From contig NZ_JOFX01000008.1 in NCBI RefSeq assembly GCF_000719345.1, forward strand, positions 1-64,000: a DNA stretch of 64,000 bases. Direction: 5' to 3'. Below the pieces are notes generated by a model. It did not search any database and had not been told where the DNA came from. It saw only the letters and a list, made by a program, of their open reading frames with translations. Numbering within the stretch: the stretch's first letter is position 1; every line of letters begins with the position of its first letter. This document shows, piece by piece, positions 47,884 to 55,298 of this stretch. The stretch comes from Streptomyces sp. NRRL F-2664 (lineage in GTDB: Bacteria; Actinomycetota; Actinomycetes; Streptomycetales; Streptomycetaceae). The position numbers and the translations under genes were made by a program.

Positions 47884-48066
47884 GGTGTGCGGGCCGCTGT
47901 GCGGACGCTGGCCGAACCGGCCTTCCGTGGCCGCTATCTCCATATATGTGCGGTTTGTGCACAGGCCGCACACCCGCACACCTCACGCGCCCGCACAGCG
48001 CGTCTGCCCAGGTAGACGGGGGTGTGAGTAGATCGGCACACCTTCGGCACACCCCCGCCGCACACC
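47884..48066. repeat. GCACACC repeat cluster, candidate clt transfer site
   Basis: The 244-base gap behind the FtsK/TraB-like gene holds five direct copies of GCACACC (47968-47974, 47976-47982, 48036-48042, 48047-48053, 48060-48066) and one inverted copy GGTGTGC (47884-47890), with partial copies between. TraB-type pumps of Streptomyces plasmids bind short direct repeats at the clt locus through a C-terminal winged helix, and clt often lies next to tra. The resemblance in place and form is direct; the function is inferred. Confidence 0.55.
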
Positions 48067-48087
48067 TGGCCTCGAAGCTCGTCCGGA

Positions 48088-50076
48088 TCAGACTCCGGCC
48101 AGGACCGGCAGGACCCGGTAGACGCCGGTCTCTCCGGTCGGGGCAAGCCGCTCCCCCTTCTCGCCGATCTTCTTCAGCTCCTTCGACACCCACGAGCGGT
48201 CGCGCCGCAGCTGCTCGAAGTACGGGGCGAAGTCCCTGACGGCGACGGTGCCGGGGCCGACGGAGGCCAGGGTGTCGATCAGTTCGTCGAGGAGCTCGCG
48301 GGCCGCCTCCGCGCTCGGCTTGTCCTTCGGAAGATCCACGACAGCCTCGACCGGCGGCAGTTCCTGCTGCAGATCGGCCAGCTCCTGCTCGGCGGCGTCG
48401 GTCATGTCGTCCTCGATTTCGATGGGTTCGGCCGGGGCGCGGCCCGGGTCCAAGGCGCGGGCCTTGCGGTTGGCGTACAGCTGACCGGCCACCTTTTCCG
48501 CGGCGGTGGCGGTGACGGTGTCGATGGCGGCTCGGATCCCCGCGAACTCGTTGACCAGCCAAGCGGCGGCCTTCTCGTACTCGCCGGACGGGCCGGTCCA
48601 GAAGGTGCGGGCCGGATTGGCGTACATGTCCTCGTCGATACCGGCGCTGACGAGGTACACGTACCCCTTGCGCTTGTTGCCCCAGGCTGCCGGGTTGGCC
48701 CCAGCGTCGAGGACTTCTTCGGGGAGAGCGAAGGAGGCGTCGTCACCGCGGACACCGAAGCAGGCTGCGGCAGGAAGGGATGCCCGGGTATCGGTGGAGA
48801 GCTGGTAGCCGGAGGCGCGCTGCATGGAGACGACGAGGGAGACGCCGGCGGAGCGGGCTTCCTGGGCAATGCCGGTGAAGGTGTCGTCGCCGAGTTCGCG
48901 GAGAAGCTTTGCTGCCTCTTCGAACCACGCGACGAGGTACTGGATCCCGGGGCAGCCGCATGTGCGGCCCTTCTGGCAGGAGTGCGCCTTGCTGGTCTGG
49001 GGCTCGGCTGCGGCCGGCTCCCAGGCCCGGTAGCCGTGGTCGCGGAGCCATGCGGTGCGGGCGGGGATGACGGCCTGGACGGCGGCGACCATCGCGCCGG
49101 CAGACGGGGTGTCGAGCGCCGCCCAGTCCATCGCGGGGACCAGCGGGAGGAAGTCCTGCCCGGCCTTGGCGGCGTCGGCGAGCCAGACGGCTACGTCCTT
49201 GCGGGTCAGGAGCTCGAACATGACGTCGAGGGCGCCTTCGGTTTTGCCGGAGCCGGTCATCCCCATGATCAGGATGTGGATTGCTTCGAGGAGCGGCAGG
49301 AGGAGTGCGCTGCCGTCGTCGTACACTCCGATCCGCAGGGGGACGGCTACGGACTGGGCGGCAGCGTAGGGGCCGGGCCAGCGGGTCGGGGTCTTCAGCA
49401 TGTCCTCAGGAACGATGACGATCTGGCCCTTGCGTGCGCTGTCGGGGTCGTGCTGGATACGGATCGCGGTGGTGGGAACGTCGAGGGCGGAGGCGATGCG
49501 AGGGATGGAGCGGGCGACGTCCTCATTGGTGAGTTCACCGGCGGGCAGCTCGTAGGGAACGGTGACCCGGTTGGGTTCGACCCTGACATCGCGAAGCTTG
49601 GTGCGGGCCAGACCGACCTTCTCCAGCAGGCCCTTGTCGGCGTCCGAGCCGGTGTCGTCTCCACCGCGCATCATCTGCCGCAGGTTCCAGGACAGGGCAA
49701 GGCCGGCGCCGCCCATCACGTACATGTCGTTCAGCGGCCCGGCAAGAGGGCCGGCGAGCGCTGCCGCGGTCGTCCAGGACGTGCCGGCTGCGACGGTGAT
49801 GGCGGTGTGGAGGCGGCGCTGCGGCCCGGCGGACTTGCCTGCCCACCAGGCGGCGGCGGTCAGGCCGACGGAGACCAGGGTGAGGCCGACGCCGGCGGGG
49901 GCGGAGTCCGCCCACATCAGGTTCCCGCCTGCCCCGGCGGCTCCGACGCAGCCGGTGATGATCCATGGCGGGCTGTACGGCTTGGCCCGGTGCCACAGCC
50001 AGCCCTTCAGGCCGGCCGCGGAGGAGCCTCCGTTCAGTCGGTCGTCGTGCCGCTGGGCCAGTTCGCTGCTCGCCAT
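48088..50076 (-). CDS. FtsK/SpoIIIE-type DNA translocase, TraB-like
   Basis: 662 residues. N-terminal membrane helices at about 35-55, 62-80, 90-112 and 116-130; a linker; then the motor at about 230-520 with Walker A GMTGSGKT (272-279), Walker B-region IQYLVAWFEEAAKL (378-391) and STDTRASLPAAACFGVRGDD. An insert CQKGRTCGCPG resembles a zinc loop. The last 60 residues (VRDFAPYFEQLRRDRSWVSK, ELKKIGEKGERL) form a winged helix like the gamma domain that reads repeats. Overall layout equals TraB of Streptomyces conjugative plasmids, which moves double-stranded DNA between hyphae as a hexamer. It is far larger than any phage protein with a known similar role. ATG at 50076 gives the first helix a normal start. 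Confidence 0.87.
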   Translation of the reverse strand: MASSELAQRHDDRLNGGSSAAGLKGWLWHRAKPYSPPWIITGCVGAAGAGGNLMWADSAPAGVGLTLVSVGLTAAAWWAGKSAGPQRRLHTAITVAAGTSWTTAAALAGPLAGPLNDMYVMGGAGLALSWNLRQMMRGGDDTGSDADKGLLEKVGLARTKLRDVRVEPNRVTVPYELPAGELTNEDVARSIPRIASALDVPTTAIRIQHDPDSARKGQIVIVPEDMLKTPTRWPGPYAAAQSVAVPLRIGVYDDGSALLLPLLEAIHILIMGMTGSGKTEGALDVMFELLTRKDVAVWLADAAKAGQDFLPLVPAMDWAALDTPSAGAMVAAVQAVIPARTAWLRDHGYRAWEPAAAEPQTSKAHSCQKGRTCGCPGIQYLVAWFEEAAKLLRELGDDTFTGIAQEARSAGVSLVVSMQRASGYQLSTDTRASLPAAACFGVRGDDASFALPEEVLDAGANPAAWGNKRKGYVYLVSAGIDEDMYANPARTFWTGPSGEYEKAAAWLVNEFAGIRAAIDTVTATAAEKVAGQLYANRKARALDPGRAPAEPIEIEDDMTDAAEQELADLQQELPPVEAVVDLPKDKPSAEAARELLDELIDTLASVGPGTVAVRDFAPYFEQLRRDRSWVSKELKKIGEKGERLAPTGETGVYRVLPVLAGV

Positions 50077-50090
50077 GGCGGTGTCTCCTC

Positions 50091-50618
50091 TCAGAACGTG
50101 AACGGGTTGGTGGTGGCTGCCCGCTGGGGTCGCGGCCGCATGAGGTCGGAGTACTCGCGGGTGAAGGCGGCGTAGGCGGCGACCGCGGCCTTGGCGGCGG
50201 AGGTCGCTCCGTCTCCGGCCTTCTTCAGCTGCCGGCCGACCTTGCGGGCCCGGAGCCGTCCCTGGATGGGGTTGTCGCCGGGCAGGGTCTGTGCCTGGGC
50301 CAGCCGGGCTTCGAGGATCTTGGAGGCCATCGCGAGTTCGATCGCGGCGTGGACCATGACGGCGCGGACGTGGTTGCAGTAGGCGCGGACCTCGTCGGTG
50401 TTGTTGAAGGACGGCTCGCCGAGCATGAAGTGGGAGGGCTGGTTCGCTCCGGCCATCTGCCCGCCGGCCGGGGCGGGTGCCTGCCGGTTGCCGTTGTTGA
50501 CATTGAAGTTGACGCCGAAACTGGGGGCGAAGCCGGTGAAGTTGTTGGTGGAGTTCTTGCCGGACTGCTTCTTGGTGTGCGCGCCGTTCGCGCCCTGCGG
50601 CGGGACGGTGGTGGTCAT
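50091..50618 (-). CDS. TraA-like plasmid transfer protein
   Basis: 175 residues. A disordered Asn/Pro-rich start (NNFTGFAPSFGVNFNVNNGN) is followed by a helical core (FNNTDEVRAYCNHVRAVMVH, AAIELAMASKILEARLAQAQ) and a basic Ala-rich helix (RKVGRQLKKAGDGATSAAKA) ending REYSDLMRPRP. The disordered-then-helical form, and its place right before the TraB-like gene, match the TraA-type accessory transfer proteins of Streptomyces integrative plasmids. Fifteen bases lie between its stop and the TraB-like start. Confidence 0.65.
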   Translation of the reverse strand: MTTTVPPQGANGAHTKKQSGKNSTNNFTGFAPSFGVNFNVNNGNRQAPAPAGGQMAGANQPSHFMLGEPSFNNTDEVRAYCNHVRAVMVHAAIELAMASKILEARLAQAQTLPGDNPIQGRLRARKVGRQLKKAGDGATSAAKAAVAAYAAFTREYSDLMRPRPQRAATTNPFTF

Positions 50619-51892
50619 CGGATGGTCCTCTCATCGGAGGTCTGGGTGGTGGCCTTGTGGGCTGCGATGGAGGCCTGCCTGCGGGCGGCGTCCACGAACT
50701 TGGGGGCATCGTTCGGGCGGCGGATTCCGCGCACCTTCGGGCCGGTCTTGGAGCCGCGCCCGGTTCCGGTGGGGAGATGTGGAACATGCTGGGCTTTTGT
50801 GACCTTGACGGGGGTCTCTCCGGGGGCGGTGGAGCGGGCGTGAAGGACGCGTCGTGTGGCGTTGTTCCGGCCGTTGATGATCTCGACGCTTTCGCCGGGT
50901 TCGGTGCCCTCGATGTCGAGATGCGCTTGCCGCCAGATGTCCTCGGTGACGGTCGTTTCCCCGAGCGCCGCGGCAAGCTTCTTGGCGTGCTTCCACACCT
51001 CGGGGAAGTCCGCCTCCCGGTCGGCGGCCAGCTGGGCCGCCTTCTCCGCGGCAGCGGCATCGGCTGCCTCCTGCTCGGCGCGCCGCTGCTTCTCCGCCTT
51101 GGCCTGCGCGACCGCCTCCGCGCGCTTGTTCCTCCGGGCGGTCCAGCGCTGGCGCCAGGTGGGCTTGCCGTCTCGGGATCGGATGCGTCCGTGCTCGTGC
51201 AGGTCCCAGATGCCGGGGCCGGCAAGTGAGGCGATGGCCGTACCGGCGGCGGTCGCGGTGTCGAAGGCGGTCAGCCCGTGCCACAGGTTCACGCCGGCGG
51301 CGACGAACGCGAGGGCCCAGGCGATGAGTCGGTAGTGCCAATGCGGCCGCCGGTCGTCGACTGCCGCTGCGGCGCCGCGGAGGACGACCCAGGCTGCTCC
51401 TTCGAGAACGAGGGGGGCGGCCAGCAGGTAGCGGGCGTCCTCGCGGTAGAAGGCGTTCATCTGGACCGGGAGCGCCACGATGCCGCAGACGATCGCGAAG
51501 CCGATCGCCGCGTGCCGCCAGGATGTGGCGGACTTCTCCCTCTGCTCGTCGGCCTCAGCCTCGGCGAGGTCGGCCGCTTCGGCTGCGAGCCGTTCCTTCT
51601 CGGCTTCGCGGGCTTCGGCGGCCGCCTTGCGCTCAGCTTCGGCGATCTTCGCGTTCTGCTCGGCCTCGAACCGCTGGAGCTGGAGCGCGGCCCGCTTGTT
51701 GGCCAGGGTCTGCTTCTCGGCCTCGGCGGCGGCCTTGGCACGGACCGCTTCGGCTTCGGCTTCGGCGGCGATCCGGCGGGCTTCGGCGTCGGTGGCCGCC
51801 TTGGTGCGGATGGCTTCCGCCTCGGCGAGGGCCACCGGGTCGAACCGCGGCGCGACGGCAGCGCCGTTGATGTGGTCCAGCTGGGCGGTCAT
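50615..51892 (-). CDS. Spd-like membrane protein with coiled coil (DUF2637 type)
   Basis: 425 residues. A long Ala/Glu-rich coiled coil at about 20-130 (EAEAIRTKAATDAEARRIAA and similar heptads), then four hydrophobic helices at about 135-230 (HAAIGFAIVCGIVALPVQMN, YLLAAPLVLEGAAWVVLRGA, LIAWALAFVAAGVNLWHGLT), a second coiled coil at 245-300 and a basic tail. The DUF2637-like membrane unit is typical of SpdB-type intramycelial spread proteins. GAGGAGG precedes the ATG at 51892. The stop overlaps the TraA-like start (ATGA). It probably links the pump to the septal wall. Confidence 0.78.
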   Translation of the reverse strand: MTAQLDHINGAAVAPRFDPVALAEAEAIRTKAATDAEARRIAAEAEAEAVRAKAAAEAEKQTLANKRAALQLQRFEAEQNAKIAEAERKAAAEAREAEKERLAAEAADLAEAEADEQREKSATSWRHAAIGFAIVCGIVALPVQMNAFYREDARYLLAAPLVLEGAAWVVLRGAAAAVDDRRPHWHYRLIAWALAFVAAGVNLWHGLTAFDTATAAGTAIASLAGPGIWDLHEHGRIRSRDGKPTWRQRWTARRNKRAEAVAQAKAEKQRRAEQEAADAAAAEKAAQLAADREADFPEVWKHAKKLAAALGETTVTEDIWRQAHLDIEGTEPGESVEIINGRNNATRRVLHARSTAPGETPVKVTKAQHVPHLPTGTGRGSKTGPKVRGIRRPNDAPKFVDAARRQASIAAHKATTQTSDERTIR

Positions 51893-51918
51893 AGCGATGT
51901 CCTCCTCGGTGTGACCGG

Positions 51919-52137
51919 TTAGGCGGCGGCCAGGGTGCGGAAGCCGTCGAACTCGGGGGTGACGGGCGCTTCGGGGTACAGCAGGTCGAAGTCGGCGGCG
52001 AGAGCTTCGTAGCGGCGCATGCCGAGTTCGTCGCCGCGTCGGCGGGCGTCGAGGTAGCGGTCGATGAGGGTGGTGGCGGTCCGGTCGGCGTCGTCGAGCC
52101 GGTTCAGTTCCAGCTCGGTGATCAGGTGGAGCGGCAT
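51919..52137 (-). CDS. Small protein of the transfer operon
   Basis: 72 residues: MPLHLITELELNRLDDADRT, ATTLIDRYLDARRRGDELGM, RRYEALAADFDLLYP. Helical and acidic, with a short C-terminal extension. In the same direction and close to the Spd-like gene (26 bases). Similar small proteins are common in AICE tra operons; no function known. Confidence 0.6.
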   Translation of the reverse strand: MPLHLITELELNRLDDADRTATTLIDRYLDARRRGDELGMRRYEALAADFDLLYPEAPVTPEFDGFRTLAAA

Positions 52138-52178
52138 GGCGGTGGTCCTTCCGGTGGTCAGGCGGGGTGGGATGGGGT

Positions 52179-52433
52179 TCAGGCGGTGGGGCGGGGCATG
52201 GCCCGGCAGGTCTCGGCATGGGCCTGGGCCTGCTCGTGGATCGTGGCGGCGGAGAACGGGTCACCAAACGGGCCCGTGTACTTGCCCTTGCTCGTCCCGG
52301 GGCAGGCACGGCAGGCCCAGTGCGACGGGTGGCCACCCAGGACATCCACGGTGGAGCCACCGACGGTCAGGTACCGGTGGGTCACACCTTCGGGCCAGGC
52401 GGGGGCGAACGCGGTCAGGTGGGTTTCGGGCAT
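52179..52433 (-). CDS. Mobile-element transfer-type small protein
   Basis: 84 residues. EGVTHRYLTVGGSTVDVLGG, HPSHWACRACPGTSKGKYTG and TIHEQAQAHAETCRAMP hold a CxxC plus a late C/H pair, like a small zinc-binding protein. Such proteins accompany tra/spd operons in Streptomyces integrative elements. Starts on ATG at 52433. Confidence 0.6.
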   Translation of the reverse strand: MPETHLTAFAPAWPEGVTHRYLTVGGSTVDVLGGHPSHWACRACPGTSKGKYTGPFGDPFSAATIHEQAQAHAETCRAMPRPTA

Positions 52434-52470
52434 GGCTGTCCTCCGGTTGGTCGTGCCGGGGTGGGGTGGT

Positions 52471-52638
52471 CTAGCTGCGGTGGGTGTGCTGCTGGCCGGC
52501 GCCGAGCTGCGCGGTGGCGTTGCGGGCGTCCGCGGCGGCCTGCGCGGCCTGAGCAGGCGGCCTGTAGTCGGACTGGCAGTCCGCGACCGTGGTCGGCTTG
52601 CTGGCGAAGCTGTGCTCGCGCGGGGCGGAGGCGGCCAT
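52471..52638 (-). CDS. Small hypothetical protein coupled to the HTH gene
   Basis: 55 residues: MAASAPREHSFASKPTTVAD followed by an Ala/Gln-rich helix and a His-containing end. The ATG overlaps the stop of the HTH gene (ATGA-like at 52635-52640). Composition is low in structure. It is probably translated, given the tight overlap and operon, but its function is unknown. Confidence 0.5.
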   Translation of the reverse strand: MAASAPREHSFASKPTTVADCQSDYRPPAQAAQAAADARNATAQLGAGQQHTHRS

Positions 52639-52850
52639 CAGGCGGCGCTCGGGGCGAGGCGCAAGTCAACCTCGGACCTCGGAACGCGGATGGCGCCGCC
52701 TCGGCGGGTGTCACCCTCGGGCCGCTCCTTGCCATAGCGGATGGCGCGCATCTCGTCATTGGCGATCCACCGGTAGACGGTGGGCTTAGAGACTCGGAGG
52801 GCTGCCGCGACTTCTTGCACGGTCAGCAGTCCTGAGTTGTCGGGCAGCAT
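52638..52850 (-). CDS. Excisionase-like HTH protein
   Basis: 70 residues. LLTVQEVAAALRVSKPTVYR, WIANDEMRAIRYGK and GGAIRVPRSEVDL form the classic MerR-like winged HTH of excisionases and RDFs. As the first gene of the transfer operon, next to the GntR-controlled promoter, it may direct excision or act as a regulator. Small HTH proteins of this kind lie at the same place in pSAM2-type elements. No integrase is next to it. Confidence 0.8.
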   Translation of the reverse strand: MLPDNSGLLTVQEVAAALRVSKPTVYRWIANDEMRAIRYGKERPEGDTRRGGAIRVPRSEVDLRLAPSAA

Positions 52851-52885
52851 CTGGCAATCACTCCAATCCGTTGCTCTGGGCTGAT

Positions 52886-53007
52886 GTTCTCAACTGTAGG
52901 TGGAGTCTTGAGAAGTGACAACCGTATCGAGCTCATCGGCATGTCTTGTCAGCCCTCACCCCCGACCTGAGCTGCCCGTATGGTTGGAAATTCGCTACGT
53001 TCTCAAC
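52886..53007. promoter_or_regulatory. Divergent operator region with GTTCTCAA half-sites
   Basis: GTTCTCAAC occurs at 52886-52894 and 52999-53007, and CTTGAGAAG at 52907-52915 faces the first. TTCTCAA and TTGAGAA thus make an inverted pair over the transfer-operon promoter, and a further half-site lies just before the UTRA gene. The 184-base gap is AT-richer than its flanks and has no gene. These are good candidates for the binding site of the GntR protein encoded at 53567. Confidence 0.5.
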
Positions 53008-53034
53008 AGGGCTAGGCAATGAGAGGAGTGACGG

Positions 53035-53565
53035 ATGGTGGAAGGCAGGTGGGTGGGAAACTCATCGCCCTACCTGGCCGCAGGCGGGGATACCTGGGCA
53101 GAAGAGGCTGCCGCTGCTGGAGCTGTAGGCAGCCAGCGCATCGTCTACGCAGGAGGAACGGTTCCTCCGGAGGGCGTGAGGGCCGCACTGCGCCTCGCCC
53201 CCAACGAGCCGGCCGTCCTGCGTCGGCGGCTCATCCTGCTGAACGGCCGACCCGTAGAGATCGCGGACTCCTATTGGCCGGCGGACGTGGCTGTCGACAC
53301 GCCCCTCGAAAACCCCGGCCGCATCCGCGGCGGCGCAGTCGCGGCGCTGGCGGAACGCGGCTGGACCCCCTCCGACGTGCGAGAAGCCGTGACCGCCCGG
53401 CCCCCCACGGCTGAAGAGTGCCGTCTCCTAGAGTCGCCACCCGAAGAGTGGGTCCTGGTACTCACGCGCCTGATCGTCAACAGCTCAGGCAGGCCCTATG
53501 AGGTCGCGGTCATGACCTCCCCCGCAACCACCCGCCAGCTGAACTACTCGATGAAGGTCGACTGA
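53035..53565 (+). CDS. UTRA-domain protein lacking the GntR DNA-binding domain
   Basis: 176 residues. The whole body aligns with the UTRA half of the next gene: VPPEGVRAALRLAPNEPAVL, RRRLILLNGRPVEIADSYWP and RIRGGAVAALAERGWTPSDV match VPPAAIRAALGL, LRRQVLFLDDEPCEL and KIRGGVGRVLAEAGFAPI. The N-terminal 35 residues hold no winged helix. GAGGAG at six bases fixes the ATG at 53035. Being a duplicate without a DNA-binding part, it may pair with the full GntR protein and change its activity, or sense the same ligand as an antagonist. It is coupled to the GntR gene (TGA-t-ATG). Confidence 0.8.
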   Translation: MVEGRWVGNSSPYLAAGGDTWAEEAAAAGAVGSQRIVYAGGTVPPEGVRAALRLAPNEPAVLRRRLILLNGRPVEIADSYWPADVAVDTPLENPGRIRGGAVAALAERGWTPSDVREAVTARPPTAEECRLLESPPEEWVLVLTRLIVNSSGRPYEVAVMTSPATTRQLNYSMKVD

Positions 53566-53566
53566 T

Positions 53567-54331
53567 ATGGCCAATGCACCCAAGGAAGACCCCAGCGTCT
53601 GGTCGACCCAGGATCAGATCGCTGCCTATCTGCGTGACGGAATCCTCTCTGGCGACTTCCTGCCTGGGGAGAAGCTACCGTCGAGCCGAGCGCTCACCGA
53701 CAAGTTCGGCGCCGCCGCCCAGACGATTCGCAACGCAGTCATCACGCTGGAGAAGGAAGGCCTGGCCTACTCCAAGCAGGGCTTGGGAGTGATCGTTCGA
53801 GAGCATCCGCAGCGAACGATGGAGCCAGCCAAGTACAAGACCCCACCCACGGGCGACGGCAAGTATCAGTGGATCGCTGAAGCGGAGAAGCGCGGTTCGG
53901 CGGGCAAGAGCGAGCTACGCGAGGTCGAGGAGGTTGTCCCGCCCGCGGCCATCCGCGCCGCCTTGGGGCTGGACGAGGGGGAACGTGCCCTGCTGCGGCG
54001 GCAGGTGCTGTTCCTGGATGACGAGCCGTGCGAGCTGGTCGAGTTGTACGTGCCGCTGGACCTCGCCGCTGGAACGCCAATCGCGGAGCACCGCAAGATC
54101 CGAGGTGGCGTCGGGCGTGTCCTCGCGGAAGCCGGCTTCGCGCCGATCCGCTGCGTCGACAAGGTCGCTGCGCGGTGGCCGACGCCGGAACAGGCGCAGG
54201 CTCTTCGCATGCCCACCAAGCTTCCGGTCCTGAGGACGTTCCGAGTCACGTACAGCACCAACGACCGCCCAATCCAAGCCGAGATCATGGCCAAGGCGGG
54301 CCACCTGTACGAGCTGCAGTACGAGTTCTGA
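53567..54331 (+). CDS. GntR/UTRA regulator, KorSA-like position
   Basis: 254 residues. Winged helix at about 15-80: DQIAAYLRDGILSGDFLPGE, LPSSRALTDKFGAAAQTIRN, TLEKEGLAYSKQG. UTRA domain at about 110-254 (REVEEVVPPAAIRAALGLDE to MAKAGHLYELQYEF). GntR-type repressors such as KorSA of pSAM2 keep the transfer and replication genes of actinomycete elements silent; this one is divergent from an Xis-Spd-TraA-TraB-like operon, the expected place. It ends at a hairpin 37 bases later. Confidence 0.88.
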   Translation: MANAPKEDPSVWSTQDQIAAYLRDGILSGDFLPGEKLPSSRALTDKFGAAAQTIRNAVITLEKEGLAYSKQGLGVIVREHPQRTMEPAKYKTPPTGDGKYQWIAEAEKRGSAGKSELREVEEVVPPAAIRAALGLDEGERALLRRQVLFLDDEPCELVELYVPLDLAAGTPIAEHRKIRGGVGRVLAEAGFAPIRCVDKVAARWPTPEQAQALRMPTKLPVLRTFRVTYSTNDRPIQAEIMAKAGHLYELQYEF

Positions 54332-54368
54332 GCGGCCAATGCCCTCCTGACCCTGAACGCACGAATGC

Positions 54369-54392
54369 CCCGCTGCCCATCCGGGCAGCGGG
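54369..54392. terminator. 10-bp perfect bidirectional terminator
   Basis: CCCGCTGCCC pairs with GGGCAGCGGG around 4 bases, followed by CCTTCTTC. It lies between the convergent GntR gene and the minus-strand early operon and can serve both. Confidence 0.8.
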
Positions 54393-54398
54393 CCTTCT

Positions 54399-55013
54399 TC
54401 ATGCCGCGGCCCTTCCCGCCATGGGCAGCTGCAGTACCTCGCTGTGCCCGTACTGGGTGTCGCAGCCGGGGCAGCGGGCGCCGGGGGTGTCGATGGTGAC
54501 GCGGAGGACGGTGCCGCACGGGCATTGGACGGGGATACGGCGGGGCGGCTTCTCTCCGGTCAGCTGTCCTTCGGCCTGCCGGCGTATCTGGCTGATCTCG
54601 CGGGCGAACTCGGCGAAGGCGGGGTGGGAGGCGGCGGCCCACGCGAGGTTGATGCGGAGGGCGTGGACGGCCTGGTCGAGCTGGCCTTGGAGGTCGCCGG
54701 CCCAGCGCGGGTAGCGCCAGCCGAGGGTGTCGTGCCAGTCGACGAGCCAGGTCTGCAGGATCGTGACGATGCCCCCGCGGGAGGTCAAACTCAGCGGCTC
54801 CAGCCGGACGGGGATGGGGGCGCCGCGGGTGCCGGAGACGACGGGACCGCCGCTGCTGCTGCCGGGGGTGAGGCTGACGGCGAGCTGGGCGTACAGGCCG
54901 TCGGGGCCGGCGAGGGTCCGGAGGTGTTGGTCGACGCGGGCGGTGCAGGGGCGGCAGGCCTGGTAGTCGAGCTCGTCGGCGTAGAGGGCGCTCGTGCAGA
55001 CGGTGCAGTGCAT
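54399..55013 (-). CDS. Phage early protein with zinc ribbons at both ends
   Basis: 204 residues. The N-terminus MHCTVCTSALYADELDYQAC gives two CxxC pairs with CRPC; the middle is helical (IVTILQTWLVDWHDTLGWRY, ALRINLAWAAASHPAFAEFA); the end PVQCPCGTVLRVTIDTPGAR and CPGCDTQYGH forms a second ribbon. It is the last gene of the early operon and recurs in Streptomyces phages. A nucleic-acid-binding role is likely; nothing more can be said. Confidence 0.68.
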   Translation of the reverse strand: MHCTVCTSALYADELDYQACRPCTARVDQHLRTLAGPDGLYAQLAVSLTPGSSSGGPVVSGTRGAPIPVRLEPLSLTSRGGIVTILQTWLVDWHDTLGWRYPRWAGDLQGQLDQAVHALRINLAWAAASHPAFAEFAREISQIRRQAEGQLTGEKPPRRIPVQCPCGTVLRVTIDTPGARCPGCDTQYGHSEVLQLPMAGRAAA

Positions 55014-55040
55014 TGGTGCTCCTTGCGGCGGCGCGGGTGG

Positions 55041-55298
55041 TCAGGCGTCGAGGTGTCGGAGTGCGATGCGGAGTCCGGCGGCGATGCTGCTGTGGCTGAT
55101 CGCGCCGGCTTCGGTCTGGCTGAGCGGGACGCATTCCTCGTGGTGGTCGGCGTCGGCGCGTATCCGGTCGGTGCGCTCCTGGATGACGGCGAGGATGGCG
55201 TCGACGAGCTCCGCCTGGCCGGCGGGTGGGAGCCACCATTGGCCGTCGCGGATGGCGTGCCGGGCGGCGGTCAGGGCCTGGTCGCGGAGGGCGGTCAC
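55041..55298 (-). CDS. Small early protein
   Basis: 85 residues: LRDQALTAARHAIRDGQWWL, ELVDAILAVIQERTDRIRAD, then a His/Glu-rich centre and IAAGLRIALRHLDA. Mostly helical. It overlaps the Cys-rich gene by four bases (ATGA), showing it is part of the coupled early operon. Function unknown. Confidence 0.6.
   Translation of the reverse strand: MTALRDQALTAARHAIRDGQWWLPPAGQAELVDAILAVIQERTDRIRADADHHEECVPLSQTEAGAISHSSIAAGLRIALRHLDA

Noticed and set aside
47934..48146. A 70-codon minus-strand frame through the GCACACC cluster
   Set aside because: Its sequence is only the translation of the repeats and the pump gene's end in another frame; no ribosome site or conserved features.
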